Source: Acidobacteriota bacterium (GTDB lineage Bacteria; Acidobacteriota; Vicinamibacteria; Vicinamibacterales; UBA2999). Taken from it: 64,000 nt of DNA. Below the pieces are notes generated by a model, which did no database searches, was not told the DNA's origin, and saw nothing but the letters and a program-made list of their open reading frames with translations. Shown piece by piece: positions 34,756 to 43,136 of the stretch. Every line of letters begins with the position of its first letter. Position 1 is the stretch's first letter. The DNA lies in assembly GCA_030650395.1 (NCBI GenBank), contig JAUSDY010000076.1, forward strand, positions 1 to 64,000. The letters are read 5' to 3'. Made by a program: the position numbers and the translations under genes.

Positions 34756-35913
34756 TCAGCGCTTCAAGCGCGGGATGAACTTGGTGAGGCCCTGGATGGG
34801 TCCGACCTCGCCGCCATAGACGTTGCCCTGCGCATCGACCGCGACGCCTTCGCCCATCGATCCATATCCGCCCATGCCGGATGGATTCTTCGAGACATGC
34901 TCGGGCACGAAGTACCACACCTCGCCGGTGCGCGCGCTGCCGACGCGGAGTCCCTTGCGCCAGCCGGGGTTGTAGTTGTCGTCAGACTCTGAGTCGATCG
35001 CATAGAGCACATCGTTGCGATCGATGTAGAGCCCGCTGATGCGGCTGAACTGATACCAGGTGTCGAGGTGCTTGCCCTCCTGATCGAAAATCTGAATGCG
35101 GCGGTTGCCGCGATCCGCCACGAACAGCCGGCCCTTCGAGTCCATCGCAAGCGAATGGGGTCCGCGGAACTGGCTCGGGCCGTAGCCGTACGACCCAAAG
35201 GTCTTGATGAACTTTCCGTCGGGGGCGAACTTCGAGATGCGTCCGATCGCGCCGGGGCCGCCGGCGGCGTCGAGAAACTGTGCGCCGTGCGCTTCGGCTA
35301 CGAAGATGCTGCCATCGGGCGCGACCAGCACGTCGTTCGGCTCCGTGAACTTCGCCGGTGGATCGCCGGCTTCTCCCGGCGTGCCGAGCGTCAGGAGCAC
35401 CTTGCCCTGCGGGCTGAACTTGATGACCGTGTGTCCCTTGCCCTTCGCATCCGGAAACTGCTTCAGCTCGCCTGCCGTCGCCGAGCGCGCATCAGCCACC
35501 CACACATTGCCCTGCTTGTCGACGTCCATGCCGTGGGGCCAGAGAATCTGACCGGCCCCGAAACTCTGCACGACCTTCCCGCTCGGATCGAGCTTGACGA
35601 TCGGGTTGACGGTGGAGCCGGCGCACGAATTGGTGCCACAGCGGTCGCCCGCCCAGATGTGCTTGCCGTCGGGATCGACGTGAATCGCGCTGACCGATCC
35701 CCACTTCCGGCCGTCGGGCAGCGTGCCCCAGTTCCGCACAGTCTCGTACGGATTGGGCAGGTTGTTGATCGGCGTCACCTTGGCGTGCTCGGGCGGACCC
35801 GACGAGCCGCGTGGCGGCCCTGCTGGTGCTTGTGGCGGCGGAGCCGGCGCTTGCGCGATGAGGATTGCGGAGACGAGAGCAGTGTAGGCGACGGACGTGA
35901 GCCACGTTTTCAT
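34756..35913 (-). CDS. Secreted NHL-repeat beta-propeller protein
   Basis: The product is 385 aa with a signal peptide and a Pro-rich stretch (APAPPPQAPAGPPRGSSGPP). Six-bladed NHL repeats follow: WPHGMDVDKQGNVWVADA, FTEPNDVLVAPDGSIFVAEA, FRGPHSLAMDSKGRLFVADR and others. It resembles bacterial peptidyl-alpha-hydroxyglycine alpha-amidating lyase-like proteins, but many such propellers are non-enzymatic binders. GDRCGTNSCAG may hold a disulphide. The gene lies between the PA2778/PA2779 pair and the molybdenum hydroxylase genes, on the same strand as both. Confidence 0.83.
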   Translation of the reverse strand: MKTWLTSVAYTALVSAILIAQAPAPPPQAPAGPPRGSSGPPEHAKVTPINNLPNPYETVRNWGTLPDGRKWGSVSAIHVDPDGKHIWAGDRCGTNSCAGSTVNPIVKLDPSGKVVQSFGAGQILWPHGMDVDKQGNVWVADARSATAGELKQFPDAKGKGHTVIKFSPQGKVLLTLGTPGEAGDPPAKFTEPNDVLVAPDGSIFVAEAHGAQFLDAAGGPGAIGRISKFAPDGKFIKTFGSYGYGPSQFRGPHSLAMDSKGRLFVADRGNRRIQIFDQEGKHLDTWYQFSRISGLYIDRNDVLYAIDSESDDNYNPGWRKGLRVGSARTGEVWYFVPEHVSKNPSGMGGYGSMGEGVAVDAQGNVYGGEVGPIQGLTKFIPRLKR

Positions 35914-35958
35914 CAGATACCTCGCGTGGCGGCATTGTGCTTGGCGGGCCGCACTGAA

Positions 35959-38247
35959 TCAAGCCCGAGATCCGACGCGCTCGGGCGTGAAGGGCACCTG
36001 CCGCAAACGCACGCCCATCGCGTCGAAGATCGCGTTGCCGATGGCGGCGGGCGTCACGGTGATCGACGTCTCGCCTGCACCATTCGCTTCGGCATCCATG
36101 GTGTTGATGAGCACGGTCTCGATCGCCGGCACCCTGAAACCCACCGGGAAGGTGCGGTACGTGCGCCAATCGACCGACGTCACTTTCTCAGCGTCCCACG
36201 TCACCTCCTCGAACAGCGTGCGGCTGAGGCCGTGAAGGGCGCCGCCTTCGGCCTGGTTGCGTAGGCCGTCGGGGTTGGAGATGGGGCCGCAGTCGAGAGC
36301 CATCGTCAGGCGCTTCACGTCGACGGCGCCGGTGTCGAGGTGGATGTCGACTTCGGCGACCATGGCGCAGTAGCCGTTGTCGCCTTCGTACAAGACGCAA
36401 GCGATGCCGCGGCCGGAGACGATGCGGGAAGCGGCGGAGCTCGAGTTCCGCCCGACATCAGAGCGCGCCGGTGACGGTCGGGTTTGCCAGTGTGCGGCTT
36501 TCGCGGCTGCCTGAAGTACCGCTCGTAGCCTCGGATCGCGAAGATGGCGCAGGCGATACTCGACTGGATCGGCCTTCGCGGCGGCGGCGAGCTCGTCCAT
36601 CATGCATTCATGAGCGAAAGTATTCTGCAGGCGATTCGGCGAACGAAGTGGACCAGTCCAGAATGGGGACTCGACGACGTGAGAGAGCATGCGCTCGCCT
36701 GTCACGGTGCCGGTGCCGCCGGAGACGCCGTTGATCGCACCCGCCACGTACGACGGCACGACGTTCTGGCCGTTGGCCAGCAGGCCGGTCGGCGCAGGCG
36801 CCGGCGATCGCGGAGCGAGCCGGGCTGGTGGAAAACCGGCGAGATAACCTGTCACCTGATTCCCAGGCTGACCATATCCGGGACGGCCGCCGCGAACGGG
36901 AGACCATGCCTCGTAATCCCACGCGATGATGTTGCCGTCGCGATCGAGGCCGGCGCGCTGATCGACGACGAACGCGAGGCCAAAGTTTTCGTGCGCCATC
37001 TCATCCTTGCGCGAGAGCTGCACGCGCACGGGACGGCCGACGGCCTGCGACATCAGCGCCGCATCATACGAAACCGTATCGGCGCCGTTGATGCCGTAGC
37101 AGCCAGAGCCGCGCGTGTAGATCACCTTCACCTTTTCCTTCGGCATGCCGAGCAACAGCGCGCAGCTGTCGCGCTGCGGGTAGACGCCCTGCGTGGGCGA
37201 CCAGACCGTCGCGCTGTCCGCTTTCACATCCGCGACGGCGCACGAGGCGCCGACCGATCCGTGCATGTGATACGGATGCAGATACGTCGCGCGCACGACC
37301 TGTGCGGCCGATGCGAGCCTGGCGTCCACATCCTTGGAATCAACCAGCAACGTATCGCGGCTCGGCAGCGTGCGCATGTGATCGTGGAACGTCGCCTGCG
37401 GCGGAAGCGCGGGGCCCGGCTTCCACGTCGCCTTCAATCGATTCGCGGCTTGAACCGCCTGCCACTGCTTCTCGAAGACGACCCCGACGAAATCCTTTTT
37501 GATCACCACCTTGATAAAGCCGGGCATGCCGCTGACGGAGCTGTCGTCGACACTGACGACCGTCGCGCCGACCGTCGGCGGACGGACGACACGGCCGTGC
37601 ACCATCCCGGACACGCGCACGTTGTGCACGTACTCGAGACGGCCGGTCACCATCTCCGGCATGTCGAGACGCTTGACCGGCGTCCCGAGCACAGTCCACT
37701 CGCGCGGATGACGCCGCGTCGCGCCGGCGTTGAGCGAGAGATTGAACCTCCTGCCGCCGATCAGCTCGCCGTAGGTCACCTTGCGCGTCTGATGAGTGAC
37801 AACCCCGTCGCGCACGCTGAGTTGATCGACCGGCGTGCCGAAATGCTGCGACGCCATCTGCATCAGCGCCTCGCGCGCGGTCGCGCCGGCGAGCGCAAGA
37901 TTCGCGTGATTGAAATTCTGCGGATGCGATTGCGCGCCGGACGTGACGCCCTGGTCGGGCGTGGTGCCGGTCACGCACTGAATCAACCTCACGCGCTCGA
38001 CACGCACGCACAGCTCTTCGGCGACCAGCTGCGTCTGCGCGGTGTAGAGCCCCTGCCCCATCTCGCATTTGCCCGTGTACGCGGTGATGCTGCCATCGGC
38101 GCCAATCGCCAGCCAGCCGTCGACCTCTTGACTCGGATTGCCCACGAGCGTCGCCAGGGCCTGGCCTAACACCTCGGCAGGCGTAAAGGCAAAAGAGACA
38201 ATGAGCGCGCCACCGCTCTTCAATATCGCGCGTCGGGAGGTGCTCAT
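35959..38247 (-). CDS. Molybdenum hydroxylase large subunit (IorB/CoxL-like), Tat-exported
   Basis: The product is 762 aa with a Tat signal (MSTSRRAILKSGGALIVSFA). It belongs to the xanthine-dehydrogenase-family molybdopterin-binding subunits of the isoquinoline 1-oxidoreductase beta type, which lack a separate FAD subunit. KCEMGQGLYTAQTQLVAEEL near residue 60 and NGAGETSITVTPAAIGNAI near the C-terminus (with the catalytic Glu) are the cofactor and active-site motifs. It overlaps the [2Fe-2S] subunit gene by four bases. The pair would hydroxylate an aldehyde or N-heterocycle in the periplasm and feed electrons to a cytochrome. The usual cytochrome c third subunit is absent; only a cytochrome-like remnant lies upstream. 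Confidence 0.88.
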   Translation of the reverse strand: MSTSRRAILKSGGALIVSFAFTPAEVLGQALATLVGNPSQEVDGWLAIGADGSITAYTGKCEMGQGLYTAQTQLVAEELCVRVERVRLIQCVTGTTPDQGVTSGAQSHPQNFNHANLALAGATAREALMQMASQHFGTPVDQLSVRDGVVTHQTRKVTYGELIGGRRFNLSLNAGATRRHPREWTVLGTPVKRLDMPEMVTGRLEYVHNVRVSGMVHGRVVRPPTVGATVVSVDDSSVSGMPGFIKVVIKKDFVGVVFEKQWQAVQAANRLKATWKPGPALPPQATFHDHMRTLPSRDTLLVDSKDVDARLASAAQVVRATYLHPYHMHGSVGASCAVADVKADSATVWSPTQGVYPQRDSCALLLGMPKEKVKVIYTRGSGCYGINGADTVSYDAALMSQAVGRPVRVQLSRKDEMAHENFGLAFVVDQRAGLDRDGNIIAWDYEAWSPVRGGRPGYGQPGNQVTGYLAGFPPARLAPRSPAPAPTGLLANGQNVVPSYVAGAINGVSGGTGTVTGERMLSHVVESPFWTGPLRSPNRLQNTFAHECMMDELAAAAKADPVEYRLRHLRDPRLRAVLQAAAKAAHWQTRPSPARSDVGRNSSSAASRIVSGRGIACVLYEGDNGYCAMVAEVDIHLDTGAVDVKRLTMALDCGPISNPDGLRNQAEGGALHGLSRTLFEEVTWDAEKVTSVDWRTYRTFPVGFRVPAIETVLINTMDAEANGAGETSITVTPAAIGNAIFDAMGVRLRQVPFTPERVGSRA

Positions 38248-38708
38248 ACGCGCCTCCCCTCCGCATACCGCTTCACCGCCGCAATCATCCGCCCATGCGC
38301 GAAGCAGCGGCAGAGCACGCCCGACAGCGCCTGCTGAATCTGTTCGTCGGTCGGCTTGGGCGTGCGATCGACGAGGGCCTTGGCCTCGAGAATCACGCCG
38401 CTCAGGCAGAAGCCGCACTGCGCGGCTTGCTCGTCGATAAAGGCCTGCTGAATGGCATGGGGCTTCTCGGGTGTGCCCAGGCCTTCGAGCGTGGTGATCT
38501 CAGCGCCTGCTACGGCTTTCACGGCCGTGACGCACGATCGGATCGCCTGCCCTTTGACGATCACAGTGCAGGCGCCGCATTGGCCGAGGCCGCAGCCGAA
38601 CTTGGGGCCGTTGAGCGCGAGCTCGTCGCCGAGGACATACAGCAGCGGCGAGGTCTCGTCGACATCGACCGTGTGCGCGCGGCCGTTCACCGTCAGCGTG
38701 ATCAGCAT
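38244..38708 (-). CDS. [2Fe-2S] subunit of the molybdenum hydroxylase (IorA/CoxS-like)
   Basis: The product is 154 aa. The N-terminal plant-type ferredoxin motif is GCGLGQCGACTVIVKG, and the second [2Fe-2S] cluster is QCGFCLSGV with GVLCRC, the standard layout of the small subunit. The ATG at 38708 starts the first strand (MLITLTVNGRAHTVDVDE). The track start (38777) is longer without support. Its stop is overlapped by the large-subunit start (ATGA). It transfers electrons from the Mo site of the large subunit to an acceptor. It has no Tat signal of its own and would be co-exported with the large subunit. Confidence 0.9.
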   Translation of the reverse strand: MLITLTVNGRAHTVDVDETSPLLYVLGDELALNGPKFGCGLGQCGACTVIVKGQAIRSCVTAVKAVAGAEITTLEGLGTPEKPHAIQQAFIDEQAAQCGFCLSGVILEAKALVDRTPKPTDEQIQQALSGVLCRCFAHGRMIAAVKRYAEGRRV

Positions 38709-39040
38709 GCCGCAGAAAGTAGCACACACGTCCGTGTGCGCGCGACGGTGAGACGCTCCCGGACCATGCGGTTGCACGCCCCCGCGGCCTGGCGGTCGGA
38801 AAGATCGTAGCGGTCCGCCAGCAGGGTCTGGTGACGGTCAGTGATGGCGGACTTCGCGGCGCGCATTCGCGCCATGACCTGATCGAATGGTTCGGTTTGC
38901 GCCACCGGCGCGTAACTGGTCTGGCCACGCGGGGCCGGCGTCTGTGCTCCAGCAAGGGCACCCACGCCGATGGCGCACGCTGCCAGCGCCACCGACCACC
39001 GGCCTTCTGACTGGCGCTTGCCCTCTCGGACCGCCTGCAC
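38702..39040 (-). pseudogene. N-terminal remnant of a cytochrome c (peroxidase-like) protein
   Basis: An ORF of 112 codons with a signal-peptide-like start (WSVALAACAIGVGALAGAQ). Then comes FDQVMARMRAAKSAITDRHQ, TLLADRYDLSDR, a pattern seen at the N-terminus of di-haem cytochrome c peroxidase-like proteins. After SDR the sequence loses similarity, runs into an Arg-rich tail and ends within the next gene's start codon. No CxxCH is present. It probably represents a truncated gene, perhaps the former electron acceptor of the molybdenum hydroxylase. The assignment relies on one short segment. Confidence 0.45.
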
Positions 39041-39060
39041 GTCTAGTAGAATTGCGGAGC

Positions 39061-39279
39061 ATGACGCGGCTGGCTGGCGACCCGTCCCAAGATGAATGGA
39101 TCGAGGAGTTCGAGGCGGCCGCCAGGCGGCCTCTCGAGACGCGGTTCCGCTACGCCTTCATCCACACCTATAAGCCAATCCTCGACGATGCAACGTATCG
39201 CGCGTTCGATTCGACACGGGCGTATCGCGACTGGTGCGAGGCGAATCTTCCGTCGTGGCTCGGCTATGGCCGCGTTTGA
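39061..39279 (+). CDS. Small protein paired with nucleotidyltransferase
   Basis: The product is 72 aa, starting MTRLAGDPSQDEWIEEFEAA and ending NLPSWLGYGRV, rich in aromatic and acidic residues. No family is recognised. Its 3' end overlaps the nucleotidyltransferase gene by 14 bases, so the two are translated together. By size and arrangement it could be an antitoxin-like partner, but no DNA-binding motif is obvious. TAGAAT (39047-39052) lies eight bases before the ATG, suggesting a leaderless transcript. The track start (38887) is too long. Confidence 0.6.
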   Translation: MTRLAGDPSQDEWIEEFEAAARRPLETRFRYAFIHTYKPILDDATYRAFDSTRAYRDWCEANLPSWLGYGRV

Positions 39280-39763
39280 GTATCGTCAAGCGCAGGAGAT
39301 CCGCGACACGCTGCAACACTACGGCGTTCGTTATCTCTTCATCGGAAAATCCGGCGCGATCCTTCTGGGATTCCCTGACACCACGCAGGATGCGGACCTC
39401 TTTGTGGAGAAAACGCCGGCCAACGGACGTGCGTTGGCCACCGCGCTCACCGATCTGGGCTTCGCGCTCACGAATGAACAAGCCCAAGACATCGAGCGGG
39501 GCCGGGACTTTGTCCAGTTGAAGAACGGCCCATTCGACCTCGACCTGGTGTTTGCGCCAGACGGCATCGAACGGTTCGACGATGCCTGGGCGCGGCGGGT
39601 CGACGTCGAGGGGTTCCCGGTATGCCATCCCGACGACATTATTGCCAGCAAGCTTGCGGCGAATCGGGTCAAGGACCGTGAGAGCCTGCCGCGGCTTCAG
39701 GCGTTCCGCGACTACTGGAAGGCGCAGCAAGCCTCGCGTGATCGCGACCGTGAGGGTCGATAA
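39266..39763 (+). CDS. Nucleotidyltransferase-fold protein (AbiEii/MNT-like)
   Basis: The product is 165 aa. YLFIGKSGAILLGFPDTTQD and ADLFVEK contain the G-S and D-x-D-like signature of polymerase-beta-type nucleotidyltransferases, and LDLVFAPDGIERFDDAW supplies the third acidic strand. DDIIASKLAANRVKDRESLP is the C-terminal helix common to DUF6036/AbiEii-like proteins. Such proteins form toxin-antitoxin or phage-defence pairs in some systems. The 14-base overlap with the preceding small gene supports a two-gene module; whether it is a toxin cannot be seen. ATG 39266 was chosen over the track start. Confidence 0.72.
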   Translation: MAAFEYRQAQEIRDTLQHYGVRYLFIGKSGAILLGFPDTTQDADLFVEKTPANGRALATALTDLGFALTNEQAQDIERGRDFVQLKNGPFDLDLVFAPDGIERFDDAWARRVDVEGFPVCHPDDIIASKLAANRVKDRESLPRLQAFRDYWKAQQASRDRDREGR

Positions 39764-39764
39764 G

Positions 39765-40418
39765 GTGCCACCCCTGACACCCGCGCCGGTGCAGGACTAC
39801 CTCGCGGGCCTTCGGCGCGATCCTCACGAGCGGCTTGCGCTGATCGACCGCGAGGGACGCGCTGAAGGCTTGCCGCTCGTCTATCCCGACACCGGCGCCC
39901 TCCTCCACACGCTGGCGCGGTCGTGCGGTGCGAAGCGCATCCTCGAGATCGGAACGGCGATCGGCTACTCGACGCTGTGGCTGTCGACGGCGCTTCCGGC
40001 CGACGGGATGATGATCACGATGGAGTACGACGCCGCTCGCGCCGAGCGCGCCCGTGCGCACTTCGCAGCGGCCCGCTACGGCGATCGGGTCAGCGTGATG
40101 GTCGGCGACGCCACCAGGTTTCTCCACAAGATCTCGGGGCCGTTCGATCTGATCTTTCAGGACAGCGACAAGCAACTGTACGAGCCGATGCTCGATCGAC
40201 TCGTCGAGTTGTTGCGGCCCGGCGGCCTGCTGGTTTGCGACAACGTGTTGTGGGACGGCGAAGTGATTCCAGGCTTCGTCGCCACACCGAAGAAGGACCC
40301 GGACGACACCGCGGCGATCGCCGCCTTCAACCGCAGGCTGGCCGCCGACCCGCGCCTCTACACCTCAGTCCTCCAGGTCGGCGACGGCGTCTCCGTTTCG
40401 GTCAAACTAGGATCATGA
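39765..40418 (+). CDS. O-methyltransferase, class I SAM-dependent (CCoAOMT-like)
   Basis: The product is 217 aa. The SAM-binding motif RILEIGTAIGYSTLWLS, followed by MEYDAARAERARAHF and FDLIFQDSDKQLYEPML, matches bacterial caffeoyl-CoA O-methyltransferase-like enzymes (methyltransferase_24/3). VCDNVLWDGEV supplies metal ligands. The GTG at 39765 follows a GAGGG Shine-Dalgarno eight bases upstream; in-frame GTGs at 39738 and 39750 are alternatives that would overlap the previous gene. The stop overlaps the next small gene (ATGA). The substrate is unknown. Confidence 0.85.
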   Translation: MPPLTPAPVQDYLAGLRRDPHERLALIDREGRAEGLPLVYPDTGALLHTLARSCGAKRILEIGTAIGYSTLWLSTALPADGMMITMEYDAARAERARAHFAAARYGDRVSVMVGDATRFLHKISGPFDLIFQDSDKQLYEPMLDRLVELLRPGGLLVCDNVLWDGEVIPGFVATPKKDPDDTAAIAAFNRRLAADPRLYTSVLQVGDGVSVSVKLGS

Positions 40419-40573
40419 CCATCGCTGATTGGCTCGCCATGGCAAAGGCCGACGCGGAAAAGCGCGGCCTGCCGGAATTGATTCCCGCGCTCGAAGGCTT
40501 GGCGCAAGCGACCGAACGTTTGCGCGCCGCCGACTGGAATGACGACGCTGATAAGGACAAGCCCAAGCAATGA
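40415..40573 (+). CDS. Small conserved-looking protein ahead of amidase
   Basis: The product is 52 aa: TIADWLAMAKADAEKRGLPE and LEGLAQATERLRAADWN, ending in an acidic/basic tail DDADKDKPKQ. Both ends overlap neighbours by four bases (ATGA with the O-methyltransferase and with the amidase), which strongly supports translation. It is too short for the ORF track to list alone. It occupies the place of gatC in a gat-like order but lacks recognisable GatC motifs. Function is unknown; it may help amidase folding. Confidence 0.65.
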   Translation: MTIADWLAMAKADAEKRGLPELIPALEGLAQATERLRAADWNDDADKDKPKQ

Positions 40574-41913
40574 CCATCGCCGAAGCGGCGCCTCGCCTCG
40601 CCAAAGGCGAGCTCAAGTCCGAGAAGCTCACGGAAGACTGCCTCTCGAAGATCGAAGAGCTCAACGCAAAGCTGAACGCATTCATTACCGTGACGGCCGA
40701 AGACGCGCTGGCATCCGCGCGCAAGGCCGACAAGGAAATCGCAGCTGGACGCTACCTCGGCCCGCTTCACGGCATTCCGGTTTCGCTCAAGGACCTGCTC
40801 GATCAGAAGGGCCTCCCGACCACCGCGGCCTCGTCGGTGCGCCGGGATCACGTGGCGGATGCTGACGCCGTCGTGACCGCGCGGTTGCGCAAAGCGGGCG
40901 CGGTGTTTGTCGGCAAGACCAACCTCCACGAGTTCGCGTTCGGCACGACCTCGGAAGATTCGGCGTTTGGCCCCGCGCGCAACCCGAAAGACCCGACCCG
41001 ATCGCCCGGCGGATCGAGCGGCGGATCGGCCATCGCGATCGCCACGGGGATGTCGCTCGGAACCGTCGGGACCGACACCGGTGGATCGATCCGCATTCCC
41101 GCCGCGGCATGCGGGGTCGTCGGCTTCAAGCCCGAATGGGGCCAGGTCTCGGCGGCCGGCGTGGTGCCACTGAGCCGCCAGCTCGATCACGTCGGCCCGC
41201 TGGCCGCCTCTGTCACCGATGCGTGGATCCAGTACAACGCGATGCTGCCGGGCGAACTGAGGGTTGGCGCGCAGCTCGAGCCTACTCCGGTAAAAGGCCT
41301 TCGACTCGGCATGATGAGCGGCTACCTGTTCGATCGCATCGACGCCGACGTCGAACGAGTGACGCTGGCCGCCATCGAGTCGCTGCGCAAGGCGGGCGCG
41401 ACGATTACGGAGGTGGCGTTGCCGCACGCGACCGACATGCCGGCCATCTACCTGCATCTCGTGTTTGGCGACGCCGCCGAGTATCACGCGCGGACGCTCG
41501 TCTCGCGGCCCCAGGACTACACACCGAACGTCCGGCTGCGGCTCGAGATGGCGCGTTACGTGCTGGCCGAAGATTACATTCGCGCGCTGCGCGGCAAGGC
41601 GATCATCACCAGTGAGATCGACCGCGCCTTGGACGGCGTCGACGCGCTGGTGCTGCCGACGCTGTCGATTCCGGCGCCGCCGATCGGCGCCGCCACCATG
41701 CCGGTGAAGGGCGGGCCCGACGCGGTGCGCACGCTGATGCTGCGGTGCACGCAGCCGTTCAACCTCTCGGGCCACCCGGCCATCTCGCTGCCGAGCGGGA
41801 CGACGCCGGCCGGTCTTCCCATCGGGCTTCAACTCGCCGGGCACAAGGGCAAGACGCCCGCACTCGTGCAGGCCGCCCTCGCCGTCGAGCGCCTGATCGC
41901 CAACGCCGGATGA
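40570..41913 (+). CDS. Amidase, GatA-like amidase signature family
   Basis: The product is 447 aa with the full Ser-cisSer-Lys triad: Lys in HGIPVSLKDLLD, SPGGSSGGSAIAIATGM, and nucleophile Ser in GTDTGGSIRIPAAACG. Similar to Asp/Glu-tRNA(Asn/Gln) amidotransferase subunit A, but without gatB nearby it is more likely a stand-alone amide hydrolase. The second half (residues 240-447) is diverged from GatA. It is translationally coupled at both ends (52-aa gene before, alpha/beta hydrolase after), suggesting an amide or ester degradation operon with the O-methyltransferase. Confidence 0.85.
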   Translation: MTIAEAAPRLAKGELKSEKLTEDCLSKIEELNAKLNAFITVTAEDALASARKADKEIAAGRYLGPLHGIPVSLKDLLDQKGLPTTAASSVRRDHVADADAVVTARLRKAGAVFVGKTNLHEFAFGTTSEDSAFGPARNPKDPTRSPGGSSGGSAIAIATGMSLGTVGTDTGGSIRIPAAACGVVGFKPEWGQVSAAGVVPLSRQLDHVGPLAASVTDAWIQYNAMLPGELRVGAQLEPTPVKGLRLGMMSGYLFDRIDADVERVTLAAIESLRKAGATITEVALPHATDMPAIYLHLVFGDAAEYHARTLVSRPQDYTPNVRLRLEMARYVLAEDYIRALRGKAIITSEIDRALDGVDALVLPTLSIPAPPIGAATMPVKGGPDAVRTLMLRCTQPFNLSGHPAISLPSGTTPAGLPIGLQLAGHKGKTPALVQAALAVERLIANAG

Positions 41914-43076
41914 TCCGGAATTACTTTCACCGCTGGGAACAGCGGCTCGCCGAGGTCAGCAAGTCCGACCGCCTGGTCCGCCCATTCGAATGGGGCGACG
42001 ACTGGATCGACTCGGACAAACCTGAAGGTTTGTCCCCACAGCCCACAGGTGGCGACCAACCCTTAGGTTTGTCCCCACAACCCACAGGTGGCGACCCACA
42101 ACCCACAGGTGGCGACAAACCTTCAGGTTTGTCGGTCCAGAAAGATCGCGTTTCGGCCTGGGTCACGCGCGTCATGAAAGACAGCGACGCCTTCTACACG
42201 CCGGAGCCAGCGCGCTACACCTTCACGCAGGCGTTGCCCTCCGTTCGCGCGACCGGCGAAGAAGGGCTGCTGACGTTTCCGAGCGGCTTCACCACGCCGC
42301 ATCCCGAGAACAACGTCGTCCGCGCACGGTACTTTCCCGCCAACCCGATTCGAAAACCCCGCAACGGATCCGCCGGGCCGCGCCGCGCCGTCGTCGTGCT
42401 CGCGCAGTGGAACTCCGACGCCGAGGGCCATGTCGGGTTATGCAAGCTGCTGTCGAAGCTCGGCATCGCGTCGCTGCGGATCAGCCTGCCGTATCACGAC
42501 ATGCGCATGCCGCCGGAGCTGTTGCGCGCCGATTACATCGTGAGCTCGAACATCGTGCGCACGGTGCAGGTCTGCCGGCAGGCGGTGCGTGATGTGAGGC
42601 TCGCGCTGTGGTGGCTGCGCGATCGGGGCTACGACCGCCTCGGGTTGCTCGGCACCAGCCTCGGCTCATGTCTGTCGCTGCTGACGGCGTGCCACGAGCC
42701 GCTGGTCAAGGCGCAAGCGCTCAATCACGTCTCTCCGTATTTCGGCGATGTGGTGTGGCGGGGGCTGTCAACCGAACACGTCCGCCAGGGCCTCGACGGG
42801 CACGTCACGAGCGAAGACTTGCGCGAGCTGTGGGCGCCGATCAGCCCGTGGTCGTTTCTGGAGCGGTTGAAGAACACGCAGACGCTGATGGTCTACGCCG
42901 TGTACGACCTGTCGTTTCCGGTGGACTTATCGAAGCAGCTGATCGCCGAAATGCGGCGGCGCGGCAATCCGCTCGAAGTCCGCGTCTTGCCGTGCGGCCA
43001 TTACTCAACAGGCGCCGCGCCCTTCAAGTATCTCGACGGCTGGTATCTGGGAAAATTTCTCGCAACCAGACTGTAG
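41910..43076 (+). CDS. Alpha/beta-hydrolase-fold protein with in-frame palindromic insert
   Basis: The product is 388 aa. The hydrolase domain has the nucleophile elbow LGLLGTSLGSCLSLLTAC and terminal His in LPCGHYSTG; VVLAQWNSDAEGHVGLC precedes it. It is the operon's last gene, overlapping the amidase stop. Between residues 36 and 75 lies a low-complexity insert (DKPEGLSPQPTGG, twice more in altered form, then DKPSGLS). It comes entirely from a tandem family A palindromic element (42014-42135). The insert falls in the N-terminal region before the core fold, where it may be tolerated. No signal peptide. Substrate unknown. Confidence 0.8.
   Translation: MIRNYFHRWEQRLAEVSKSDRLVRPFEWGDDWIDSDKPEGLSPQPTGGDQPLGLSPQPTGGDPQPTGGDKPSGLSVQKDRVSAWVTRVMKDSDAFYTPEPARYTFTQALPSVRATGEEGLLTFPSGFTTPHPENNVVRARYFPANPIRKPRNGSAGPRRAVVVLAQWNSDAEGHVGLCKLLSKLGIASLRISLPYHDMRMPPELLRADYIVSSNIVRTVQVCRQAVRDVRLALWWLRDRGYDRLGLLGTSLGSCLSLLTACHEPLVKAQALNHVSPYFGDVVWRGLSTEHVRQGLDGHVTSEDLRELWAPISPWSFLERLKNTQTLMVYAVYDLSFPVDLSKQLIAEMRRRGNPLEVRVLPCGHYSTGAAPFKYLDGWYLGKFLATRL
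42014..42135. repeat. Expanded family A palindrome cluster, in frame inside a CDS
   Basis: GGACAAACCTGAAGGTTTGT, then alternating CCCACAGGTGGCGAC and AGGTTTGTCCCCACA units, ending GACAAACCTTCAGGTTTGTC. Three palindromic cores and several half units in 122 bases, length compatible with the reading frame. Confidence 0.9.
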
Positions 43077-43130
43077 GGGTCTCCACCCCACCACGCAAAG
43101 TCCGCGTGGCGGGGGCCCCGGCTGACCCCT
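43077..43130. terminator. Strong GC hairpin at convergent junction
   Basis: CCACCCCACCACGC and GCGTGGCGGGGG pair around AAAGTCC, flanked by GGGGTCT and the reverse-complement-like ACCCCT. It starts right at the hydrolase stop and faces the small membrane protein gene coming the other way. Confidence 0.7.
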
Positions 43131-43136
43131 GCGCAG

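Noticed and set aside
36544-38169. 541-codon plus-strand ORF opposite the Mo hydroxylase
   Set aside because: Antisense shadow without recognisable motifs.
40415-41913. gatC-gatA of an aminoacyl-tRNA amidotransferase
   Set aside because: The 52-aa protein lacks GatC motifs and no gatB is present, so a stand-alone amidase is more likely.
42014-42135. Repeat cluster considered an assembly artefact
   Set aside because: Units differ by substitutions, keep the reading frame and recur in six other places with distinct flanks.
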